From Porodaedalea pini (Eukaryota; Basidiomycota; Agaricomycetes; Hymenochaetales; Hymenochaetaceae): DNA of 64,000 nucleotides. The notes beneath the pieces were generated by a model. It worked only from the letters and a program-made list of their open reading frames with translations. It was not told the DNA's origin and did no database searches. The stretch is taken from contig NBAY01000120.1 in the NCBI GenBank assembly GCA_002794775.1, forward strand, positions 17,128 to 81,127, in the 5' to 3' direction. The stretch's first letter is position 1. Each line of letters starts with the position of its first letter. The translations under genes were made by a program, and so were the position numbers. Positions 1 to 12,156 of this stretch are shown here, piece by piece.

Positions 1-516
1 ATATCTCCGTCAATTCTGCATCGCGTCTCGAGGTCTTTTCAGATTCAGAATCGTCTCGACGAATAGTATCGACTCCTGTCTTCACTGGCAAGTTTCCGAG
101 CCCGGGTTGTCAAGATCGTAGTTGCTCTTTGTTCTCTGACCGCATTTAGGCACGTTTTGCCGGTCGTCCTTTGTACTCGCGTCCTCGAGTCGACACCTAG
201 CCCCGAGTATTCCCCTACACTTCCCTACACTTCCTGACACTATCCCCTCCATCAGACACATTAGAGTGAACCCCCAGTGGCCGAACTCAACCAGGTCCGA
301 GTCTGCCAGTAGACCGTACCATCACCTTTCACCGCATGCATCAACATCATAGGTTCTGACAAAATTTAAGAGTATGGATTAAAGATACGACTTCGGCTCT
401 TTCAGACCTGTCACGAGCCCACAACCGCCTTCGCTACATTGGTATTCCGGCAGTAATTGAGTATCTCGACTTAAGATCTCTATTACTCTGTTGCTCTTGA
501 CCTCAGCTACTTCATA
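1..516. other. Upstream region of the MFS gene, no gene seen
   Basis: No coding pattern is recognisable. The stretch is pyrimidine-rich on the plus strand, with a short direct repeat of the word CTACACTTCC around 205-237. It probably includes the promoter and 5' untranslated region of the transporter that starts at 517, but I see no clear TATA box. Confidence 0.4.
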
Positions 517-2637
517 ATGGCTCAGACGAATGAGGCAGCCTTGAATAGTCAGCGGCCGGAAATCGAGGAAGAAAAGCCGATTGCGGGCGAAGAACTTGAC
601 ACCGAGCAGTCCCAGGCTGTCCGTGCGTTCGATGAAGTTCCAGATGGAGGCACAGGAGCTTGGATGCTAGTAGTCGGTGTGAGTTATGCATTGAATTGTT
701 ACTACTCGGGTTCTGACTAGCTGTCTTCGGATGTAGGGTTTCTTCCTGTCGCTCTCCACGTTCGGTTACTTTGTTTCTTGGGGGGTGCGTGCATTTTTTT
801 TCTATCTGATCTACCGTCTTAGCTTACGAGCGACAGACCTATCAAGCTTATTACGAAACTGTCCTCCTAATTCATAATACGCCGTCACAAATGTACGCTT
901 TTTTTTTCGGTCCTCGCGGTAATTTTTATGTTGCTTTACCGTCTCCATGCAGTGCTTGGATAGGATCTCTTCAGGTGAGCGAACCCTAGCTAAATACCGA
1001 CTACAGTTTCGAGTACATATCGCTGACTACATGTCATTGTCAAAACTTAGTATTCCCTGATCTTTCTGCCTGTACGTGACTTCTCCGACATAGATGTTAA
1101 TGTTTGAAGGTACACTAATCTTTTTACGTATCAGGGTCTCCTCGCTGGTTGTCTCTTCGATCTTGGCTACTTCAAGCCGACCTTAATATGTGCCTCGGTT
1201 GCCATGACAATAGCTAACTTTCTCACAGCGGAATGTTCAAAGTACTGGCACTTTGTTCTTTGCCAAGGATTGCTGCTCGGAGTGAGTTAATCTGATGTTT
1301 TCGAAACCATTACGTAGCAGAATATTGTATCAACATTTTCGCTGAACTGGCCCGCAGGTAGCAGCCGGTTGCATATACATTCCATGTATCGCGGTCGTGT
1401 CCCACTGGTGTAGGCCATTGATTTATATTCCAACGTAAAGAAGTCAACTTATCTATAAATGTTCAGTCAAGCGGCGGAGACCGTTGGCGTTCGCCGTGGT
1501 ATCTTTCGGCAGCTCATTGGGAGGAATAATCTATCCTATCATTATACACAACATGCTTCCTGCAGTCGGGTATATATTCGAAGATACTCGCCATCTATAA
1601 CACCTCACGGATATCCAATTATAGGTTCAAATGGACCGTCAGAACGATAGGGTTTATCAATGCGGCTTCAGCCATTATTGCGATCTTTGTGAGTAAATCT
1701 TTGGGTGCTGTTTCTACCTTGAAAGCCTAAAATCTGCTTTGTACCTTTAGATGATGCACAGTCGGCTTCCTCCTCCCGAAGTGCTTCCAAGTTTATTTGA
1801 TGTCCGCACGTTCGGCTCGCCGGCCTACATATTTTATGTCTTCTCGACATTTGTCGCTTTCTTAGGTCTCTATACTCGTACGTTATTTTCAGTTCGTAAT
1901 GACATATAATAGTTAATACTATCTTCTATAGCGCTCACGTTCCTGAGTGTCAGCGCCGAGGTGATTGGTGTGGATGATAGCTTCGCCTTCTATCTCGTTG
2001 CTATCGCCAACGGTGCTTCTGCTGTCGGCCGTTTGGGCAGCGGGGTTCTTGCCGTGTCCTACGGGCCTGTCAATGTAATGGTCATCTGCACGGCGCTCGC
2101 CGCAGTCTTTACATATATCTGGCCCTTTGTAACAACTAAGGGCGCGTTCGTTGCAGTCACGGTTCTGTATGGGTATGCATAATCTACCTACATGCTGGTA
2201 CTTCAATGAGCTGATTTCAATCTCAGAATTACTTCAGGGGCATTCGTTTGCCTCTTTGCTATCCCTGTTGCTCATCTCGGCGCAACACATGACATTGGAC
2301 GTCGTACGGGGATGCAAATGACAGTCATGGCCATCGGTATATATTGATCTACATCTCATATCTATGAGCCTCTGATCGTCTGAGTTACTTTTCCCCATAT
2401 ATTCCTCTTATCTAGGTGCTTTGGCAGGTCCGCCTATTTCAGGAGCTATTAAGCAGCACAATCGTACCTTCCATGAAGTCGGCATCTACGCTGGTGTGGA
2501 TTCAAACCATCTATCTGAGACTTCCTCAGCTTTTGCTAACATGTGTCTTCATAGGCACAATGGTTGCGGCTTCGATTTTCCTAATGCTGGCAAGTAAATA
2601 TTGTGTTTTAAGGAGGCTTTTTGGAGGGAAGTTTTAA
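517..2637 (+). CDS. MFS transporter, monocarboxylate (MCT/MCH)-like
   Basis: Intron-rich gene for a twelve-helix carrier of the plasma membrane or an internal membrane. The N-terminal tail is acidic and soluble. It is followed by PDGGTGAWMLVVG, then after an intron by GFFLSLSTFGYFVSWG, which is the signature of helix 1 in fungal monocarboxylate-type MFS proteins (MCH family, including the yeast riboflavin carrier Mch5). Later exons give WIGSLQ, GLLAGCLFDLGYF, the helix-5 segment SFGSSLGGIIYP, a long cytoplasmic loop, then GRLGSGVLA and GALAGPPISGAI in the C-terminal half. About ten short introns with GT-AG borders are needed; exon joins are my reading. The start is the first ATG of the acidic tail and the stop follows RRLFGGKF. 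The substrate cannot be told; monocarboxylates or riboflavin are family possibilities. No frame break was seen. It is convergent with the P450 gene. Confidence 0.85.
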
Positions 2638-3165
2638 GAATATCTGAGAGTGATGCAGAGGTTTTTCGTGTATAGAGCCTATTTTTCGATGTCTTTCAGC
2701 CCAGAATGAGTTAATGCGGTAGTTTGTACGAATCCATGTCTATGAGGGAGCATGAGCGCGAGCTCCGCACTTAGTATCAAGACGTGCCACATCAATGACA
2801 GTCATGAGGTGCTCCAAATTGTCATAATTGCTATGGTACAGATGAAGAATCATCTTTCTGTTAGGTGTCAGCACGCAACTTCCATGGTTTTCTACTAGGT
2901 ACTACCACTGTCCACTGTTGCATAAGTAATCACACGCGTCGTAAAACATTTAGACTAAATTCAAAGTAAGATGAAGTCGATGCTGAGAATATCTAGCTAG
3001 AGAAATGTTTATGAGTGCGATCATTCCGCTAGCTTTAGATACAATGAGACAGAGGGCGCAGCCAACAGCGTGTTACTCAATATGAAGAATCAATATACGT
3101 ACGAGAAGACATGTCAACCTATTTCTACAGTGCTTTCCATATCTCTACTCTTGTAAACTAGGCGG
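2638..3165. other. Intergenic, convergent 3' ends
   Basis: About 530 bp between the stop of the transporter (plus strand) and the stop of the P450 (minus strand). I see no gene or structured RNA, only ordinary AT-rich 3' flanking sequence. Confidence 0.5.
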
Positions 3166-4754
3166 TTAGGTATTCGCACTTTTTGTAAGTTCTTCAATAA
3201 CAGCGATTGACTTTGATGATCTCGGCTGCAGTGTACAACTGAATGGTTTGGGGTGCCTGCAACAGTATTTAAGATGAGCAGAATCGAAGATAGAGAGCAC
3301 TCACACTGTGTGTCCAGTAGTAAACGCGATCTCCGGTATGAGAGTCTGGCCAGTCGAGTCTTTTTCATGACTGATATTGAAAGCCCACAAAACGCTTGCT
3401 ATCGTCATAAAAAGAGACATTTCAGCGAAATGTTGCCCGGGGCAGGCTCTATAAGCAGTATGAGTGGCATATTTCTTCCTTTTAGTTCTTACTTACCGAC
3501 GGCCAAACCCAAAGATGAATGCGGTCGGATCACGCTGTGGTTCTACAGCCTCGTTCCTCTTATCAAATCGTTCGGGCTTGAAGACGTATGGATCTGGGTA
3601 TAAGGATGGATCGTGCGACATGCACCTACAGTGACATTAGTTTCTCGAATCAGTATTGGGCGCCTCCAATAAATCGACACTTATGAAACCGACCAAACAT
3701 TTGCCATGACCCATGCTCCTATTTGATAAGATGTCTGTTTAGCATAAATGATGGACCAGGTTCAAGGAATCCACAAACCCTTCGGGATAACATATCCTTC
3801 ATAAACGTCATCTCTGTCTGGGCTATGGACCAAGATCGGAACCACAGGGTTGAAGCAAAGTAACTCCTTGATAATACAGTTTATATATGGTAAAGACTGC
3901 CAGTCTGACACGCATGGAGCTCGGTCGGAGCCAATCAGCAAATCCAATTCTTTTTGAGCATAAGCCTGGACATCTGGATGGGTCACCATCATCATGAAAA
4001 AGAGCTTGGTGACTGACACAACCTAAACAACAGTCAGTTTGATCTCAGAACAAGCTTGAATATTACTTACAGTGTCTGTTCCACCTGGAGACTAGAGTTT
4101 CAGTAACTTCACTTGAGTTAGATGGTCACTGATTCTGGACATACCTGAGTACATACTTGCTGCTGTATACATCAGGATCTCTTCGTCTTCATCGTTAAGT
4201 CCAGGGAGTTTCTGAATATTAGTGGATGTGAAGCTAGGGAAGAAGCGGCCGCTCGACTGCAAGTGGTGAGCCCAAGACGTATACAAGCTGCTTGTCATTG
4301 CTCGTACATACCATCGACGATTTAACAAAATCATGAGGAGCGCGTGTGAATGCTTCGCATTTTTTCCTAGCTTCCCTAGCCCATTCTTTAAATTGCATAC
4401 AGGGAAGCCAGGATGGCATGTATTGGACTATTCGAACTTCAAGTTCTATGCACTAGAAGATTTTAACATCACTCACTAATGGGGAATGAATCCACAAGCC
4501 AGCGACCTGGCTCAACTGCTTCAGTCGTCAGTCTCCCAAGCTTTTCAGCTAGCTGGACAAAGAAATCATCTTCGTAATTTATCTCATAACCATATATAAG
4601 CTTCAAGATAATAGCGGACGGCAGACTTTAGACACGTGAATGAAAGTGTTAGTTTAAGTGCACATATTTTCGGAGAGTAGGAAGTACCTTTTGATACTCT
4701 CAAAGACATTTCCGGGGTTTGCAAGAAGACGATGAAGAAATCGGTACGTTTCTT
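3166..4754 (-). pseudogene. Cytochrome P450, C-terminal part (gene split by mobile element)
   Basis: Second half of a P450 monooxygenase read on the minus strand; its N-terminal half lies at 17624-18242 beyond the inserted element. After the insertion point the frame gives YRFLHRLLANPG, then exons with EPGRWLVDSFP, MPSWLPCMQFKEWAREARKK, the I-helix region YTAASMYSG...GGTDT, the ExxR-region peptide [34 protein letters not shown] and the heme loop [17 protein letters not shown] with the cysteine ligand. The stop (complement TAA) is at 3166-3168. About seven short introns lie in this half. The K-helix reads KELL..N rather than the usual ExLR..P, so the ExxR pair appears altered (E-L-L-C). Otherwise all landmarks of fungal O-methylsterigmatocystin-oxidoreductase-like P450s are present. 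Type is given as pseudogene only because the insertion breaks the gene. Confidence 0.85.
4747..4754. repeat. Target site duplication, left copy
   Basis: CGTTTCTT here is repeated exactly at 17624-17631, immediately outside the other end of the palindromic element. On the gene strand it reads AAGAAACG, inside the P450 peptide EEET. Removing the element plus one copy joins the two P450 halves in frame, which supports an 8-bp duplication made on insertion. Confidence 0.9.
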
Positions 4755-4829
4755 CACATCAGGCTACCCCTCTGAGCAGACCAAGTAGGTCTATTCGTAC
4801 ACACAACTAATTGACCATTTAGGTATTGA

Positions 4830-5045
4830 GCCTGGGCATGCCCAATCTGCTGGGCACTCCCAGTGGGTGCGGGTTGGGTGTGCCCAATTTTTTTTACTGT
4901 GGGAAAGTTGGGTGCACCCAGATCATTTGGGCACTCCCAACTGGGCCTGCCCAGTTTTTGGGCACACCCAGTGGGAGTGCCCTGGGAGTGCCCAGATATG
5001 TCACTGTCACTGACTGTCTGGGGGACTTTTGGGCACACCCAATTT
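4830..5045. repeat. Subterminal GC-rich word repeats, left
   Basis: Irregularly spaced copies of short words such as GGGCACTCCCAG, TGCCCAA and their complements lie just inside the terminal repeat. Open frames across it (WGCP/GVPN-like peptides) are by-products of the repeat and not genes. The same words make up the 32-bp array further in. Clusters of short subterminal repeats are typical transposase-binding regions in large DNA transposons. Confidence 0.75.
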
Positions 5046-5934
5046 GTTTTTGCCATAAAATCTAGGGGCTTTATAAATGTTGTATTTTATTGTTTTTGAT
5101 CCTACAATTTAGTGATCTTGCTATTGACCATTGGCATGAATTGAATTTTGGTCAAGATTAGTCTGCATCAGACAGGAAAGAATGCTGAGCATGCTAGACA
5201 CACAGGACAAAAAGATATTTGTTGCTATTAGAAAGACTAAGATAATAAAAATAATAGAGATAGTATTGAACAGTTCTATATACTGTAAGACAAATGGAGA
5301 AATAGGGAAATTGTACAGCAGTATGAGAGAAATGAAAATAAATATGAGTCAGCTAAAAGTGTAATGACTACTTAAGAAATCATTAATGATATTCTAACAT
5401 TAAACATTGGGAATCAAGCTCCAGCATTCTAACTATATTAGAGAGATTATATGTCATAGGCTCTATGAGAAGTTCTAACTAGAGTGACATAGCTGCACTG
5501 GACACTTAAGTAGAGCAATTGAAAACTGAACAAGTGCAAAGGTCTGATACATTAGGATTAGTTTGAATGCCCAAGTAGAATAGAGAGTATAAACTAAGAG
5601 GGAAACTGAGATAGAAATGTAGAAAGAGTGTAAGCCCACTAGAGCATTCTTATCATTTCTAACATGTTGCTGACCTTCTGAACATCATAACATAACTTTG
5701 AGATACTAAGCATCTAACACTCTGAGATACACAAAGTATCAATACAGTGTAAAATCCTAGGATGAAGAGAACAAGAAAGGGAAGAGATTTGAAGTTAAAA
5801 TGAAAGAGAGACTTGAAAGCAGTCAGACTTGAGCTGTGCTCAAATATCAGGCCTGGACTACTAAGCTTAAAAGATTAGATATGACTAGTTGACTGTATCT
5901 AAATCTTTTACAGGTACCTAGTTGAGTATACTCA
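5046..5934. other. AT-rich stretch of the left arm, no gene
   Basis: Low-GC, almost CpG-free DNA between the two repeat clusters. It has short open frames with no resemblance to a known protein. The identical stretch is present inverted at 16444-17332. Confidence 0.6.
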
Positions 5935-6490
5935 GTATACCCAACTATTTGGGAGTGCCCAATTATCTGGGGGTGCCCAGTTGGGCACGCCCAGCTATCT
6001 GGGGGTGCCCAAGTTGGGAGTGCCCAACTATCTGGGGGTGCCCAGTTGGGAGTGCCCAATTATCTGGGGGTGCCCAATTGGGCACGCCCAACTATCTGGG
6101 GGTGCTCAATTGGGCACGCCCAACTATCTGGGGGGGCCCAGTTGGGTGCGCCCAACTATCTGGGGGTGCCCAGTTGGGAGTGCCCAACTATCTGGGGGTG
6201 CCCAATTGGGCACACCCAACTATCTGGGGGGGCCCAGTTGGGTGCGCCCAACTATCTGGGGGTGCCCAGTTGGGTGCGCCCAACTATCTGGGGGTGCCCA
6301 GTTGGGCGTGCCCAACTATCTGGGAGTGCCCAGTTGGGCACACCCAATTATCTGGGGGTGCCCAACTGGGTGCACCCAACTATCTGGGGGTGCCCAACTG
6401 GGTGCACCCAATTATCTAGGGGTGCCCAGTCAGGTACATCCAATTATCTGGAGGTGTCCAGTTAGGTACACCCAAATGTCTGAGAGTACC
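5935..6490. repeat. 32-bp tandem array, left arm (about 17 units)
   Basis: Units begin at the word ATCTGGGGG and repeat every 32 bp (for example TCTGGG at 6031, 6063 and 6095). The core is GGGGGTGCCCAGTTGGG followed by a variable triplet and GCCCAACT. Each unit can pair with itself through CCCAACT and AGTTGGG, so the array is rich in small hairpins. Units degenerate toward 6490. All three frames stay open for 140-170 codons because 32 is not a multiple of 3 and units lack stops; this is a repeat artefact and not a protein gene. Confidence 0.9.
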
Positions 6491-6602
6491 TAGCTATATA
6501 AGGTCTTTTTTGATTCCTGCCTTAGAATCATTTTTTAAAATGCAAAAAATCATTATGTCATGAAAATTAAATAAGTCTAGAATGGAAGCCTTAATAATTC
6601 TA

Positions 6603-7598
6603 TAGATAATTTCTCAAGCATTTTGTTCTAGACTCTGCATCTTGGCAGCTTTGCTCTGAAGACAAATCAATACACTACAATCATTGGCCCGACACCAGAG
6701 CTTCCACAAGATTAAGGACAAGAAAGCATAAAACTTCATTTTGAAGAGATTACCACCCTGCTCCTCAATAGTGCTCTGTATCTTCTCAATTGCATGCTCA
6801 AGACACTCAATTGCTGCATACCGCAAACTCAAAATAAGTATAGAGTGAGACAATTACAACAAACACAGCACACATTGTCAGTAGCATTTGTACCCAGCAC
6901 ACAGAGAGGCAGTGAAATGAGCTTTGCCTTGATAGGTACCACCTCAGTGCTCACCACCTCACCTGTCTGATAATATCAATGCCCATGTCCATATAGCACA
7001 TTAACTCAATGTCTGCATGCAGCTTGATTGGCTACAGTAGTTGGCCACCACATGATCATCACCATCAGCTGTGCGAATGTTGCCAGTAACAGCAAGTTCA
7101 ACAGCATTGTGAAGACCTTCTCCAGCTCCATCAGTATGAGCTTGAATGCATCATACAGATGGCCATATGTCTTGCCCAGCAGCCACCATCACTATTTCCT
7201 TCTTGTCCTCACCCGTTGCCTCCAGTTTTGCAGGTGTGGTGCTGGACTGGCCCTCAGAGATCTCCTCTGACAAAAGTTTGGATGCAACATGTCATAATAT
7301 GGATGCAACCATCTTCTCTTCACATTTTGTAATGTCCTCCAGTGATACACAACACTTACTCAGATCAAAGTATCCTTCAAGGATAACAAATGAATGACTG
7401 AGACTGATACAACAGATACAACAAGAGACAGACCCTTCCCCTTGTCCACATGTAGGATGACAATGATCTCTTTCCTTCCAACACAGATCAGCCTTTGAAT
7501 TGAACAAGTTCACCTGCAAGAAAGCTCTGAGAGTAGAATCATCCCCTTGATGTTGTCACATTCAACCTGTATATATCATGAATGACAGTCAGTATTAA
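6603..7598 (-). other. CpG-poor degenerate segment, left arm (possible decayed transposon gene)
   Basis: Inverted copy of 14780-15775. On the minus strand it holds spliced-looking coding fragments, for example ADIELMCYMDMGIDIIRQ followed by a GTGAGG donor and, after a TGCAG acceptor, IECLEHAIEKIQSTIEEQGG. Stops and frame changes interrupt the rest. CpG is nearly absent and TG/CA are common, as in old methylated fungal repeats. It may be the remains of the element's own gene, but I do not recognise the family. Confidence 0.4.
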
Positions 7599-7737
7599 GT
7601 CACATCGGCCTCTGACCCGACACTCAAGCCCAAGTTGGACAAATAGTTCAAATCTGTACTCCATGCGGGACTCCACACACCATTAGTACTGTTATTGAAG
7701 TTATAGCTATAATGATAGCTACATGACACCACACACA

Positions 7738-8483
7738 GTATCTCAAGCATTGGTTCACCAAGTGAGAGTGGCAAGTACAAAAAGCACACTGTCAGCTCTT
7801 CAAGTGGGACAGGCATCGGGTCAGACGACAATGGTGTCTGACGGAAAGCGGAAAAAGCAATGTTCGTTGTGCACTGAGTGCCGCGTGCTGGTGAGCTGCA
7901 ATGATCGTGAGAGGGCGGCACACTCCGCACGGCTGCGCCATCTGGCAGCGTAGCAGCACACCTGAGCTCTGTTCGCGAACCCTGCCTTTGTCTGCGTACG
8001 GCCAAATTCCGGACTATTTGCATCGGACAAGGGTGGACTCGGGAAGTGCATCGCGTCACGTGCTGCAGATTGTTGGCAGTGAACCAAATGCGATTGTTGA
8101 TTCACCAAGTGAGAGCGGCGAGTACGACAGGCAGAATGTCAGTTTTTTGAGCGGAACGGGCATCGGTCAGACAACAATGGTGTCTGTGATGCAAGCGCGG
8201 AAGAAAGGAATGTTTGCTGTGCACTGAGCGCCGCAATGACCGCGAGAGGTGGACCAACAAACGAGAACGGCAACGATCCTGGGGATCAATAGTGGGGCAG
8301 CACGCTCCGCACGGCCGCATCACCTGGCAGCGTCGCAGCATGTCTGAGGTACTCCGTTTGCCATCCCTGCCTTTGTCTGCGCGCGGCCAGACTTCAGACT
8401 TGCGCCTGCATCTGGCAAGGGTGGACTCGGGAAGTGCCCCGCGTTTGTGCACTGCAGAAACCGGAGACGATCCAAATGCATTC
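7738..8483. repeat. Diverged tandem duplication of about 390 bp, left arm
   Basis: Mirror of 13895-14640. Two units share CACTTCCCGAGTCCACCC and a block of CAGTGCACA, CAGACACCATTGT and CTCTCACTTGGTGAA at an offset of about 388 bp, with many substitutions between them. It lies at the outer edge of the captured block. Confidence 0.7.
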
Positions 8484-9704
8484 GTACCCTCGCTTTTCGT
8501 GCGTTGCATGTTGCGTGACTTCTCTTCCTGCGGCAGCGTAGTGCTCTTGCCGACCCAGAGACACCACCCTAGGGCATCGCCCAATGCGCGTTAGCAGCGT
8601 TCAACCACGCGTGATGGGACCGGAGAGCTTTGCCCATGCTCGATTCAAATAGCATCGATCCTGTAAGAATCTTGATACCACAACGAGTGCGGCGACGAAA
8701 GTGCGCCGCGGGCGAAGAAGCGGCGATGACAGAGGTGACAGCGGCGTGAACGGTTTTCCAAGGATCTTACGACGCTTGTCGTTAGACTGCCCTTGAGTCT
8801 GCATCTGCTGAGTTAATGGAAGCGAAGTGTCCATATGGTAGACTGTCGGCACGCGCGATGTGTCGGAGGGGTCCATTGACGTCAGCTCTGTCGGAAGACC
8901 GCAGGGGTTGGACGTGTCCGAAGAGGTATTTGCCTTTGACGAGAGAGACGCCTCGCCTTCCCTCTTATCCAACTCCGGCTCGCCCCTCACTCCCGTGCTG
9001 ATCTTCTCCTTCTCCGCGAGCCCCGTCACCTTCCCCCGCACCACCCCGATGTAGCAGAGCGCCGACTGCAGGACGCTACGTCTCGTGCGTGAACGGCGAG
9101 GCGAGTGCGATGCAGTGCGTATCCGACGAAGTGCGCAAGCGTATTCGGTATCACTGGTGCCCCTCCTGATCCTGCCGTTGCGGTAGCGGGGGAACGCGAG
9201 ACGACTGCGGTCGAGGACGATGTGGAAGAGGTGGAGGACGACGGAGGAAGGATCTCGGGGCAGTCGAAGGTATGGCTGACGAAGCGCGCGCAGAGCTTGC
9301 TGATGTCTTCGTGCCCGTAGTAAGTGTCGACTGCCGGTGGGGGTGCTGCCGGCGCGGGGTGGTGCGAGTGGTGTGCGCGCGGGACTGCCGATGACTGTTT
9401 TTTTGTCGAGCGTTTTCGGCGCGGTCGGAGGGAAAAAAAAGTGATAGAGAAAAAGACAGCGATCAACAGCCGCTCATCACTCAAGTATCAGAGATCGGGG
9501 GGAAAGAGGGGGGATGCTTACAGAACTCGAGGTAGACGCTGCGGCAGCGGCGGACGCAGAAGACGATTTCGCAGGTGGAGGCGGGGCGTACGTCGCGCGG
9601 TGCACGCGCCGGAAGGGCGAGTGGTTCGAGCTGGCACTCGACGGTGATATCGAATGCGGATGCGGATGGGGGTGGGGATGGCGCGGGGCGTGGACGGTGG
9701 CCAT
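8448..9704 (-). pseudogene. Captured cyclin fragment (PHO85/PCL-type), left copy
   Basis: Inverted copy of the cyclin fragment at 12674-13930; see that entry for the reading. The frame breaks are the same in both arms, so they arose before the arms were duplicated or have been homogenised since. Confidence 0.8.
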
Positions 9705-9978
9705 ATTCGCTGCAGCGGGCTCTCTGGCTCTGGACGTTGACGAGCGTCTGTGAGCGTCGAAGGACAGGTGGAGTTGATGCGTGAGAAGAGGTCGCTGCGA
9801 ATGTTTTGATCGGAACGAGATCCTTCTCGGACACAACGGTTGCGTCGCGTTCGCCGGACCGCTCAATGAGAAGGGCGGATGGGAAAACGGCTGACGTCGA
9901 TGTTGAAGCGTGTGGATCGTCAAGGGGGGCAGGAGGAAGAGGCGAGGAACACGTGCTGCGTGAACAGGGCGAGGGAAG

Positions 9979-10221
9979 TTGAACCACACCAGTGCGGCAG
10001 AGACGGAGGGAAGAGTGACCAGCAGAAAGGAGCACCCTGCTTCATCGGGAAGCCCTGCTTGTCGTTTCCGCCAGAGACGCGGAAGACGTAGCCCTTGAAC
10101 TCATCACCGAGCAAGTCGCTGGGGACACCTGGGACATCTTCTTGCCGTGGAAAATGCGGTAACGACGCTCATCGTCGATGTTGATCGTCTTTTGCTGGCC
10201 CATCGCCAGGTCAGCGATGTC
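9979..10221 (-). pseudogene. Captured ribosomal protein eS6 fragment, left copy
   Basis: Inverted copy of the eS6 fragment at 12157-12399, with the same two frameshifts. It is read on the minus strand here, upstream of the cyclin fragment and in the same orientation. Confidence 0.8.
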
Positions 10222-11036
10222 GACACTTCATGGCCGGTGGTGTCTTGAGGAGCTCGTCGTGTTCTGTCCCTTCAGGCAAGCAAAAAAAATGATGAAAAGT
10301 AATTATTAGTATATTCAAATAGTTTTTATGATTATTTTTTTTGCTTACCTTGAGTGTGTGGCTGGTGGGACAGCCGTGCTCGTCGTCGATGGTGAAGACG
10401 AAACGACACGAACAACGACGACGCGTTGGTTGTGTTGCCTGATTTGGCTGATCGCCGCGTCTCAAACAAGCAATCAAAGCATTCCGATTCTTTCGGAAAT
10501 CTCAAAAGTCTCAGCTGTTGGCCTCAGACAAATTCTACGGACGCGTTTAAAAATACAAAAAAATATGGAATAGTTTTATTATGTATGTATCTATAGCATA
10601 GCTAAGAATTACGCGTCCAACGCGTTTTTTTATGGAGTCATAAATACAACAGTAATCTTGACATGCAGCACCAGGCCTCCAGAAGCATACACAAAAGTAC
10701 AATATACCCTGAAAGGCCTGACACATATTCTATCATGAAGTAAGTGATACATTGTGTATGTATGCAAGGTTTCAAGCCAATCAGACAAGAACTGACTTCA
10801 TGATAGAGAAGGAGGTGGTTTCATGAGATCTTCTGAATCTGAGTGTTTTGTATATCCTGTTCCCAGTTTTTACTTTGAGGGCATATAAAATATTGAGCAT
10901 ATTTAGGGATATCGTTTTTATGTCTCTGTAAATTTACAGGTATCCAGCCTCAGTGGTTGGAGCTGGGGGAATTGCAAAACATCGAAAATCTTGGGTTTAA
11001 GAGGTTCAGAGAAAGCATATATTCATGTTGTTGCTT

Positions 11037-11341
11037 GGTTCAAAGTATGAGAAGCTCAACAAATTTAGTTATTTGTATTTAAGTATGGTCCAAGAAAGAT
11101 ATCCAACCCTTAGTTTTGTGGGTGAGGGAAAAGTTGGGAATGGGGAGTGAAATGAGAGGTGATGCAGTTCATGTTTTGTGAAACTCGACGCAAATCCAAG
11201 AAACACAGAGCAGTTTTGCATGTATTTCCTCTCCCCCTTCAGAACTTTCCTCTAACTCCGAGATCTAGCACCTGATTACATTTATTGTAGTCATATAAAG
11301 TACTAATATCTATTTTATAGAGCTTCCTGAAGTTTGGAATA
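11037..11341. other. Central spacer of the palindrome
   Basis: The 305 bp that are not mirrored; the symmetry axis is at 11189. AT-rich and without a recognisable gene. Its ends are where the two arms stop pairing (TTGTTGCTT on the left, its complement on the right). It would be the loop if the arms fold back on one strand. Confidence 0.85.
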
Positions 11342-12156
11342 AAGCAACAACATGAATATATGCTTTCTCTGAACCTCTTAAACCCAAGATTTTCGATGTT
11401 TTGCAATTCCCCCAGCTCCAACCACTGAGGCTGGATACCTGTAAATTTACAGAGACATAAAAACGATATCCCTAAATATGCTCAATATTTTATATGCCCT
11501 CAAAGTAAAAACTGGGAACAGGATATACAAAACACTCAGATTCAGAAGATCTCATGAAACCACCTCCTTCTCTATCATGAAGTCAGTTCTTGTCTGATTG
11601 GCTTGAAACCTTGCATACATACACAATGTATCACTTACTTCATGATAGAATATGTGTCAGGCCTTTCAGGGTATATTGTACTTTTGTGTATGCTTCTGGA
11701 GGCCTGGTGCTGCATGTCAAGATTACTGTTGTATTTATGACTCCATAAAAAAACGCGTTGGACGCGTAATTCTTAGCTATGCTATAGATACATACATAAT
11801 AAAACTATTCCATATTTTTTTGTATTTTTAAACGCGTCCGTAGAATTTGTCTGAGGCCAACAGCTGAGACTTTTGAGATTTCCGAAAGAATCGGAATGCT
11901 TTGATTGCTTGTTTGAGACGCGGCGATCAGCCAAATCAGGCAACACAACCAACGCGTCGTCGTTGTTCGTGTCGTTTCGTCTTCACCATCGACGACGAGC
12001 ACGGCTGTCCCACCAGCCACACACTCAAGGTAAGCAAAAAAAATAATCATAAAAACTATTTGAATATACTAATAATTACTTTTCATCATTTTTTTTGCTT
12101 GCCTGAAGGGACAGAACACGACGAGCTCCTCAAGACACCACCGGCCATGAAGTGTC

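Larger units (their letters stand above)
4755..11036 (+). repeat. Left inverted arm of the palindromic element
   Basis: Reverse complement of 11342-17623. Position x pairs with 22378 minus x along the full arm. Pairing breaks at 11037, where G faces A rather than C. Two of the three substitutions I noticed lie near 4831 and 4850, where this arm shows CA and TG while the other arm shows CG, the direction expected from loss of methylated CpG. Confidence 0.92.

Noticed and set aside
5922..6493. Long overlapping open frames (139-170 codons) rich in GVPNYLG and WGCP
   Set aside because: They arise from the 32-bp repeat, which lacks stops in three frames on the plus strand. Period, composition and simultaneous openness of all frames show this is not coding.
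7595..9989. Many open frames of 100-180 codons on both strands in the CpG-rich block
   Set aside because: High GC gives chance frames. Only the frames that match eS6 or cyclin motifs were kept.
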